From Balneolales bacterium (GTDB taxonomy: Bacteria; Bacteroidota; Rhodothermia; Balneolales; Natronogracilivirgulaceae), in assembly GCA_007127695.1 (NCBI GenBank), contig SKYW01000182.1, positions 1-7,300 on the forward strand: a stretch of 7,300 nt of DNA, written 5' to 3'. The position numbers were made by a program, and so were the translations under genes. Positions within the stretch are counted from its first letter, which is position 1. Every line of letters begins with the position of its first letter. Shown in pieces: positions 1-4,659 of the stretch. The notes below the pieces were generated by a model. It was given only the letters and a program-made list of their open reading frames with translations, was not told the DNA's origin and ran no database searches.

Positions 1-261
1 GATTGACATACCGTTCATCTAAAACCAATAGAATTTTTTCATTATACACTTTTATCCGGGAAGAAGAAATAGAAAGCGGCGCCCTCATTTTCCCTGGATC
101 CTGCATCAATATCCGGAGCAGGCTGGGATCGCCTGTGCCCGGACCTGCCCGGCGTGACCCAATATCCATACAGGTGTTTTATTTAAGACGGGTAACGGTT
201 ATTTTTCAGGGCCTTTTCACGCATCGAGCATCGATTTTCAACCTTTTAAAACCAGAGATTC
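1..261. other. Non-coding leader upstream of sucC
   Basis: I see no credible gene in this stretch. The only open frame on the + strand starts with TTG, runs into sucC out of frame and has no recognisable protein character. The left end is AT-rich. A TTGACA hexamer lies at 3-8, but the nearest good -10 partner (TAGAAT, 29-34) is 20 bases away, which is too far for a normal sigma-70 promoter. On the - strand TATAAT (46-41) precedes an ATG at 18-16 that stays open for the six codons left. This could be the start of a divergent gene off the left edge, but six codons prove nothing. Positions 80-160 are GC-richer and contain weak dyads around CCGG and CCTGC/GCAGG. Confidence 0.5.
177..207 (+). promoter_or_regulatory. 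Candidate sucC promoter, Bacteroidota type
   Basis: TTTT at 177-180 is followed after 19 bases by TATTTTTC at 200-207. This is one base off the Bacteroidota -7 consensus TAnnTTTG and has the expected spacing to a -33 TTTG-like box. Read as a sigma-70 promoter it is poor (TTTTAT, 17 bases, TATTTT). It would give a 5' leader of about 50 bases before the sucC ATG. The matches are short and the region is T-rich, so chance similarity is quite possible. Confidence 0.3.
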
Positions 262-1470
262 ATGAACATCCACGAATACCAGGCAAAGGAACTTCTGAAA
301 GAATTCAATGTGGCCGTGCCCGATGGCATCGCTGTATTCACCGTCGAGGAAGCGGTTAAGGCCGCGGAGAGCCTCAAACAGAAAGGCACCGCGCTCTTTG
401 TGGTCAAAGCGCAGATCCATGCGGGTGGACGTGGCAAGGGCCGCACGAAAGAATCCGGTGCAAAGGGTGTGATCCTGGCCAGGTCTGTTGGCGAGGTCCG
501 GAAAGCCGCAGAATCGTTGCTTGGCGAAACCCTGGTGACCGTTCAGACCGGCGAGGCCGGCAAGAAAGTCGAGCGCATCTACATCACTGACGGCGTGGAT
601 ATCAAGGAAGAGTATTACGTAGGCGTTACGCTCGACCGCACCCGCAACCAGAACGTGATCATGGTGTCGACCGAGGGCGGGGTGGAAATCGAAAAAGTGG
701 CGGCAGAGACCCCTGAGAAGATCGTCAAGGAGTGGGTGGAGCCCGGCATGCCGCTGCACGGACACCAGGCGCGACGGCTGGCTTTTGCGCTTGGACTTTC
801 CGGTGATCCGCTCAAGAAAGCCGTAAAATTCATCATGGCGCTCTACAAGGCCTACGAGAAGACTGACGCTTCCATCGTCGAAATCAACCCTCTTGCGCTG
901 ACGGACGATAATGACATTGTGGCCCTTGATGCGAAAATCAACTTTGACGACAACGCGCTGTTCCGCCAGACCGAGATCTGCAAGCTGCGCGACAAGTCCG
1001 AGGAAAATCCGCTGGAAGTGGAGGCCGTCGAATCCGACCTGAATTACATCAAGCTGGATGGCAATGTCGGGTGTATGGTAAACGGGGCCGGACTGGCCAT
1101 GGCTACCATGGACATGATCAAGCTGGCCGGGGGTGAACCCGCCAACTTCCTGGACGTGGGCGGCGGCGCCAACGTGGATACGGTGCGCAACGGATTCCGC
1201 ATCATCCTGAAGGATCCCAATGTCGAAGCCATCCTGATCAACATTTTCGGCGGCATCGTGCGGTGCGACCGGGTTGCCAACGGTATTTTGGAAGCGGTCA
1301 AGGATCCCGACATCGTCAGGAAACTTGAAAATATGCCGCTCATTGTACGTCTGCAGGGCACCAATGCCGAGGAAGGCAAGAAAATCATCGACGAAAGCGG
1401 CCTGAATGTCATCTCGGCCGTACTGCTCAAGGAAGCCGCCCAGGAAGTCACCCGGGCCATCAGCGGATGA
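262..1470 (+). CDS. sucC: Succinate-CoA ligase (ADP-forming) beta subunit
   Basis: This is the beta subunit of succinyl-CoA synthetase, a cytoplasmic TCA-cycle enzyme that couples succinyl-CoA hydrolysis to nucleoside triphosphate synthesis together with the alpha subunit SucD. The 402-residue product is slightly longer than the E. coli protein (388). The N-terminus MNIHEYQAKELL is typical. An ATP-grasp domain follows, with the nucleotide loop VKAQIHAGGRGKG at about residues 48-60 and metal-binding residues in IVEINPLAL (N209) and ALDAKINF (D223). The C-terminal ligase domain has GCMVNGAGLAMATMD (270-284), GGEPANFLDVGGGA (290-303) and INIFGGIVRCD (326-336), all near-identical to known SucC. 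The lysine/arginine-containing insertion RTKESGAKG (61-69) replaces the AGGVK form of E. coli. The ATG at 262 matches the family start; the preceding AGAGA is only a weak ribosome site. sucD is not adjacent. The stop codon abuts that of the convergent bshA. ATP or GTP preference cannot be read with certainty. Confidence 0.97.
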   Translation: MNIHEYQAKELLKEFNVAVPDGIAVFTVEEAVKAAESLKQKGTALFVVKAQIHAGGRGKGRTKESGAKGVILARSVGEVRKAAESLLGETLVTVQTGEAGKKVERIYITDGVDIKEEYYVGVTLDRTRNQNVIMVSTEGGVEIEKVAAETPEKIVKEWVEPGMPLHGHQARRLAFALGLSGDPLKKAVKFIMALYKAYEKTDASIVEINPLALTDDNDIVALDAKINFDDNALFRQTEICKLRDKSEENPLEVEAVESDLNYIKLDGNVGCMVNGAGLAMATMDMIKLAGGEPANFLDVGGGANVDTVRNGFRIILKDPNVEAILINIFGGIVRCDRVANGILEAVKDPDIVRKLENMPLIVRLQGTNAEEGKKIIDESGLNVISAVLLKEAAQEVTRAISG

Positions 1471-1473
1471 TCA
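1468..1473. other. TGATCA palindrome holding both convergent stops
   Basis: The TGA at 1468-1470 ends sucC on the + strand. TCA at 1471-1473 read on the - strand is the TGA that ends bshA. The genes therefore meet tail to tail with zero bases between them. Any 3' untranslated RNA or terminator for one gene must lie inside the other gene's coding sequence. Confidence 0.95.
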
Positions 1474-2616
1474 TGCAGAAGGCGCCTGCATTCCTTCCAT
1501 CACGGAATGATAGTAGGCCTCGTAACGGTCGACTACCAGGTTGAGTTCGAACACTTCGGCACGCTTGCGGGCATTTTCCGAAAGATGTCGGTGCAGTTGC
1601 TCATCCCGGAGAATGGAAATGGCATAGTCGCCCATGGTGTCGGTGTCGCCGAGTTCGCACAGATAGCCGGTCTCGCCGTGGATGTTCAACTCGGGCAGGC
1701 CGCCGATGTCGGAACTGATGACCGGCACACTGCAGCTCATCGCTTCCAGCGCTGCGAGTCCGAACGTTTCGGAGCCCGACGGAATCAGGAACAGGTCGGC
1801 AATGGAAAGGATATCCTCGATCTTCTCCTGCTTCCCGAGAAAACGCACTTTCCCGCAAATCTTCAGTTCCCGGCAGCGTGACTCCACCTTGGGACGGTCA
1901 GGTCCGTCACCGACCAGTAAAAGGTGCGCAGGAATGCCGCTCTGAAGCACCTTGTGGAAGATTTCAACGGTATCGCTGACCCGCTTGACCTCGCGGAAGT
2001 TGCTTACGTGTACCAGCACTTTCTCCCCATTTGGACACAGCGCCTTTTTGAAATGGCTTTTTTCCGATTTGCTGAAGCGCACAAGATCAATGAAGTTGGG
2101 GATTACCTCGATCTTCTTTTCGATTTTGAACCGTTTGCAGGTCTCGGCCCGCAGATACTCGGAGACGGCCGTCACCCCGTCGCTTTTATTGATGGAAAAG
2201 GTGACCACCGGTGCATAGCTGGGATCGCTGCCCACAATAGTGATATCCGTTCCGTGAAGGGTGGTGATCACAGGTATGTTTTGCCCGTTTTCTCCCAGGA
2301 TCTGTTTGGCCAGGTAGGCGGATGTGGCATGCGGAATGGCGTAGTGCACGTGCAGCAGATCCAGTTTCTGGTACTTGATGATATCCACCAGGTGACTGGC
2401 CAGGGCCAGGTCATAGGGAGGATACTCGAAAAGCGGATAGGCCGAAAACGTGACCTCGTGGAACGTGATGTTCTCATGGAACTCGTCGAGGCGCATGGGC
2501 CGGGCATAGCTTATGAAATGAACATTATGTCCGCGTGCGGCCAGCCCTTTCCCAAGCTCGGTCGCCACCACGCCGCTGCCGCCATACGTTGGATACAATA
2601 CAATACCTATGTTCAT
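1471..2616 (-). CDS. bshA: N-acetyl-alpha-D-glucosaminyl L-malate synthase
   Basis: BshA is a cytoplasmic GT4-family retaining glycosyltransferase. It joins N-acetylglucosamine from UDP-GlcNAc to L-malate, the first step of bacillithiol synthesis; a BshB-type deacetylase and BshC finish the low-molecular-weight thiol. The 381-residue length is usual. The N-terminus MNIGIVLYPTYGGSGVVATELG is the BshA signature, with the Gly-rich loop GGSG at 12-15. Further family motifs are HVHYAIPHA (89-97), TTLHGTD (118-124), VIPNFID (171-177), HVSNFREVKR (203-212) and VGDGP (235-239). The GT4 E-x7-E motif is E283 and E291 within SGSETFGLAALEAM. The ATG at 2616 gives exactly the family N-terminus. No Shine-Dalgarno is visible. 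A good promoter lies about 90-120 bases upstream. bshB and bshC are not in the window. The GGSGVV N-terminus and the HYAIPHA segment favour BshA over a generic GT4 enzyme. Confidence 0.93.
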   Translation of the reverse strand: MNIGIVLYPTYGGSGVVATELGKGLAARGHNVHFISYARPMRLDEFHENITFHEVTFSAYPLFEYPPYDLALASHLVDIIKYQKLDLLHVHYAIPHATSAYLAKQILGENGQNIPVITTLHGTDITIVGSDPSYAPVVTFSINKSDGVTAVSEYLRAETCKRFKIEKKIEVIPNFIDLVRFSKSEKSHFKKALCPNGEKVLVHVSNFREVKRVSDTVEIFHKVLQSGIPAHLLLVGDGPDRPKVESRCRELKICGKVRFLGKQEKIEDILSIADLFLIPSGSETFGLAALEAMSCSVPVISSDIGGLPELNIHGETGYLCELGDTDTMGDYAISILRDEQLHRHLSENARKRAEVFELNLVVDRYEAYYHSVMEGMQAPSA

Positions 2617-2707
2617 ACGATTTTTGATCTGTTACTCATGTTCTGGATAGATCCGGATCGAAATGGCTTTCTCTCGTGATCTGTCACCAAGTTACGGAAT
2701 TAACGTT

Positions 2708-2739
2708 CAATTATATGGAAGCATTCCATGCATGCCAAA
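2708..2739 (-). promoter_or_regulatory. Candidate bshA promoter
   Basis: On the - strand TTGGCA (2738-2733) is followed by a 17-base spacer and a perfect TATAAT (2715-2710). That is 5/6 and 6/6 to the sigma-70 consensus at optimal spacing. The same DNA also fits the Bacteroidota form, TTTG (2739-2736), 20 bases, TATAATTG (2715-2708), which is one base off TAnnTTTG. Transcription would start near 2703, giving a leader of about 87 bases before the bshA ATG. Confidence 0.55.
2715..2729. repeat. 15-base dyad in the bshA promoter spacer
   Basis: ATGGAA (2715-2720) and TTCCAT (2724-2729) form a perfect 6-base inverted repeat around GCA. It fills most of the spacer between the -35 and -10 boxes of the candidate bshA promoter and touches the -10. 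That is a classic place for a repressor or for a MerR-like activator site. As RNA it would be a poor hairpin because the loop is only three bases, so a protein-binding site is the likelier reading. The regulator is unknown. Confidence 0.4.
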
Positions 2740-2770
2740 ACAGCGATCCCTCGCACTGCAGGTCAAGGAA

Positions 2771-2796
2771 ACCAGGCGGGCCGGCTCTGTCCTGGT
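2771..2796. repeat. Inverted repeat ACCAGG/CCTGGT
   Basis: ACCAGG (2771-2776) and CCTGGT (2791-2796) are perfect reverse complements around a 14-base GC-rich interval that itself contains GCCGGC. Flanking GGAA (2767-2770) and TTCC (2801-2804) could extend the stem across a bulge. It could be part of an RNA structure or a chance dyad. There is no T-run after it, so it is not an intrinsic terminator. Confidence 0.25.
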
Positions 2797-2934
2797 ACGG
2801 TTCCACCTTCTTAAAGGGGTTTATCGGCAAAAAACATTCCGCTGGATATATACTTTTCCCGATTTATTCGTTTTTTGTGAGAGAAAAGTCATTATGGAAG
2901 TGTTGTACCGGTTCGTTGTATATTTCCATGATGG

Positions 2935-2955
2935 GGTCATTCTAAAATAATGACC
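2935..2955. repeat. Inverted repeat GGTCATT/AATGACC upstream of yebC
   Basis: GGTCATT (2935-2941) and AATGACC (2949-2955) are perfect 7-base reverse complements around the AT-rich 7-base interval CTAAAAT. The element is 21 bases long and ends 72 bases before the yebC ATG. It may be an operator or, if transcription starts upstream of it, a leader hairpin. Confidence 0.45.
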
Positions 2956-2976
2956 GGCGGATGCCCCGGCTCCGCC
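2956..2976. repeat. Inverted repeat GGCGGA/TCCGCC upstream of yebC
   Basis: GGCGGA (2956-2961) and TCCGCC (2971-2976) form a perfect 6-base GC-rich stem around a 9-base loop. The element is 21 bases, abuts the preceding inverted repeat with no gap, and ends 51 bases before the yebC ATG. The sequence after it (CTTACAATTG) is not a T-run, so a standard intrinsic terminator is unlikely. Confidence 0.4.
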
Positions 2977-3027
2977 CTTACAATTGCCTTTATGGTTACT
3001 CAAGACTATCTGATACACTGATATTTT

Positions 3028-3786
3028 ATGGCAGGTCATTCCAAGTGGTCAAAAATCAAACGCAAGAAAGCCGGCGTGGACGCTGCCCGGTCCAAGGTTT
3101 TCAGCCGAATCCTTCGGGAGATCACCATTGCTGCCCGTCTGGGTGGCGGTGACCCGGGTGGAAACCCGCGCCTCAGCCTGGCCATCGACAATGCAAAATC
3201 GAGCAATCTCCCCAAGGACAATATCGAGCGTGCCATCAAAAAGGGCACCGGCGAATTGGGGACCGGCGAGAGCATTGAAGAGGTGGTGTATGAGGGATAC
3301 GGTCCGGGAGGCGCTGCCTACATCGTGGAGGCGGCCACGGACAATGCCAAGCGTACGGTTGGCGAAGTGCGCCACGCCTTCACCCGCTTTGGCGGCAACC
3401 TGGGTACCAGCGGATCCGTATCCTACCTCTTTGAACAGAAGGGCATCATCACCATCCCGGCCGAAGGAATCGACAAGGAAGAGCTCATGCTTGAGGCCAT
3501 CGATGCCGGCGCCGAAGATATCAACGATGAGGATCCCGATCAGCTGGATGTAACCACCCGCCGTGAGGACCTCTTCGCGGTCCACGACCGGCTGGAGGAA
3601 CTCGGCTACAACATCTCTAACGCGGAACTTGAGTGGGTGGCCGCGACCGATGTCAAACTCGATGAATCGACCGCACTGACAAATTTCAAGCTGATGAGTT
3701 ATCTTGAGGATATTGATGACGTCAGCAACGTATTCAACAATATGAAGATGGATGAAGAAACCATGGCCGTGGCCGAGCAGCTGTAA
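3028..3786 (+). CDS. yebC: YebC/PmpR/TACO1-family protein
   Basis: This is a 252-residue member of the widespread YebC/PmpR family (mitochondrial TACO1 in eukaryotes). The family was long annotated as transcriptional regulators. Later work links TACO1 and bacterial YebC proteins to translation, including relief of ribosome stalling at proline-rich stretches; which activity applies here cannot be read from sequence. The N-terminus MAGHSKWSKIKRKKA (1-15) is the family hallmark and fixes the ATG at 3028. Other conserved blocks are SRILREITIAAR (26-37), GGNPRL with LAIDNAK (44-57), LPKDNIERAIKKGTG (61-75), EEVVYEGYGPGG (84-95), TDNAKRTVGEVRHAFTRFGGNLG (104-126) and SGSVSYLFEQKG (128-139). The length is close to the usual 240-250. 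The AT-rich bases before the ATG hold no Shine-Dalgarno. The gene is divergent from bshA, and batC follows after 103 bases on the same strand. Confidence 0.95.
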   Translation: MAGHSKWSKIKRKKAGVDAARSKVFSRILREITIAARLGGGDPGGNPRLSLAIDNAKSSNLPKDNIERAIKKGTGELGTGESIEEVVYEGYGPGGAAYIVEAATDNAKRTVGEVRHAFTRFGGNLGTSGSVSYLFEQKGIITIPAEGIDKEELMLEAIDAGAEDINDEDPDQLDVTTRREDLFAVHDRLEELGYNISNAELEWVAATDVKLDESTALTNFKLMSYLEDIDDVSNVFNNMKMDEETMAVAEQL

Positions 3787-3823
3787 CCGGTGCCATGTTT
3801 GTCCATCCACCCATTAAAACCCG

Positions 3824-3859
3824 TTTGTGTATTCTGCAATCCCAAAACAGATATTATTG
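3824..3859 (+). promoter_or_regulatory. Weak candidate batC promoter
   Basis: TTTG at 3824-3827 and TATTATTG at 3852-3859 resemble the Bacteroidota -33 and -7 boxes, the latter one base off TAnnTTTG. The 24-base spacing is longer than the usual 19-21, so this is a weak call. There is no clear terminator after yebC in the 103-base gap, so read-through from yebC into the bat genes is also possible. Confidence 0.2.
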
Positions 3860-3889
3860 TTCGTCTCACCGGCTGAGTGATTTCGCACA

Positions 3890-4654
3890 GTGAAACCTCA
3901 TAAATCCTTTTTTGCAATGAATGGCAACTATCTGCTGATCATCGCGACGCTTTTTGCACTCGTCCTCACCGGATCGGTCAACAACAACCGGGCCAGGGAA
4001 GCGAACCGTGCGTTCATGGACAGGGATTTTGAGAGAGCGGAAGTGCTTTACCGTGAGATCCTGGAACGCGATCCCGATTCACCGCGCATCCTGTTCAATC
4101 TTGGCAACGCGCTGGCCTATCAGGGCAAGTTCGAGGAGTCGGTGGAGACCTTTCAGCAGTTCCGTGAACTGGTTGGCGATGATACCGGCAGGGCCGCGGC
4201 GGAATACAACCTCGGCTACATCTATGGGTATGATGGAAATCTCAGGGAAGCGCTCCGGTATTTTCAGGATGCGATAGAACTGGATCCACTGGATGAAGAC
4301 GCCAAGTTCAACTACGAGCTTATTCGCCGGCGTCTGCAGGATTCGCCCCCCGATCAGGGAGATGACGAGCAGCAGGAGGACCAGCAGCAGGATCCGCAGG
4401 ACAGCCCCATCCCGCCGATGCAGGACCAGGATCCCGATCAGGAAGAGCCCGAACCATCCCAGTCGGAGGCCGAGGATGAGACGCCGGCTTCCGATCAAGA
4501 CCAGCAGCGCGGCCAACAGCCCGAGATTACGGAACAGCAGCTTGAGCATGCCGAGGATCTCATGAATGCGCTTGAACAGATCGAAAAAGATCTGATCAAG
4601 GATTTCAAGAAGCGGCAGCATGATTCCGTTGAACCCCATGAAAAAGACTGGTAG
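3890..4654 (+). CDS. batC: BatC-like TPR protein, membrane anchored
   Basis: This is a 254-residue tetratricopeptide protein matching BatC of the Bacteroides aerotolerance locus by architecture and by the batD-batE genes after it. Residues 14-30 (YLLIIATLFALVLTGSV) form a signal or anchor helix. Three TPR units span about 35-65, 66-96 and 102-135, with typical LFNLGNALAYQGKFEESVETF and AEYNLGYIYGYDG patterns. The motif DEDAKFNYELIRRRL (136-150) closes the repeats, as in BatC proteins. Residues 151-212 are low complexity with 16 Gln, 22 Asp/Glu and one Arg, surely disordered. A short helix with ALEQIEKDLIKDFKK (227-241) ends the protein. The TPR part should sit outside the cytoplasmic membrane as a docking module. 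The GTG at 3890 was preferred because it adds basic residues (MKPHK) before the hydrophobic helix; the ATG at 3917 is a real alternative. The stop is five bases before batD. Confidence 0.8.
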   Translation: MKPHKSFFAMNGNYLLIIATLFALVLTGSVNNNRAREANRAFMDRDFERAEVLYREILERDPDSPRILFNLGNALAYQGKFEESVETFQQFRELVGDDTGRAAAEYNLGYIYGYDGNLREALRYFQDAIELDPLDEDAKFNYELIRRRLQDSPPDQGDDEQQEDQQQDPQDSPIPPMQDQDPDQEEPEPSQSEAEDETPASDQDQQRGQQPEITEQQLEHAEDLMNALEQIEKDLIKDFKKRQHDSVEPHEKDW

Positions 4655-4659
4655 GCCGA

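Larger units (their letters stand above)
2617..3027. other. Divergent bshA-yebC intergenic region
   Basis: This 411-base stretch separates the start codons of bshA and yebC. It holds a strong promoter candidate for bshA (2708-2739), a 15-base dyad inside it, a second dyad at 2771-2796, and two abutting inverted repeats at 2935-2976. It also holds four ATGGAA/TTCCAT hexamers (2715, 2724, 2894, 2924). Two overlapping + strand open frames (2663-2950 and 2676-2945) have no family resemblance or coding character I can recognise, and I do not call them. No tRNA-like fold is evident. The yebC promoter is not clear: TATACT at 2849-2854 and TATATTTC at 2919-2926 resemble -10/-7 boxes but lack a partner at the right distance. 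Confidence 0.7.

Noticed and set aside
1..18. Start of a divergent - strand gene (ATG at 18-16 with TATAAT at 46-41 upstream)
   Set aside because: Only six codons are visible and the -35 match is poor, so it cannot be supported from this window.
3..34. Promoter TTGACA (3-8) with TAGAAT (29-34)
   Set aside because: Both hexamers are good, but the 20-base spacing is outside the usual range and a 220-base leader to sucC would be needed.
1473..1491. ATGCAG/CTGCAT hairpin as a sucC terminator
   Set aside because: The stem is only six pairs and mostly weak, there is no T-run after it, and the bases are coding for the BshA C-terminus.
1924..2679. A 251-codon open frame on the + strand across bshA
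   Set aside because: It is antisense to the conserved BshA frame and crosses its start and promoter leader; the product resembles nothing I recognise.
2663..2950. A possible 95-residue small protein between bshA and yebC
   Set aside because: A second overlapping frame of similar length exists at 2676-2945. There is no Shine-Dalgarno or family similarity, and the DNA is occupied by promoter and dyad elements.
2956..2985. GC-rich hairpin upstream of yebC as an intrinsic terminator
   Set aside because: It is followed by CTTACAATTG rather than a T-run, and no + strand gene precedes it that would need a terminator.
3049..3810. A 253-codon open frame on the - strand opposite yebC
   Set aside because: It mirrors almost the whole of yebC, a highly conserved gene, and its product shows no family character.
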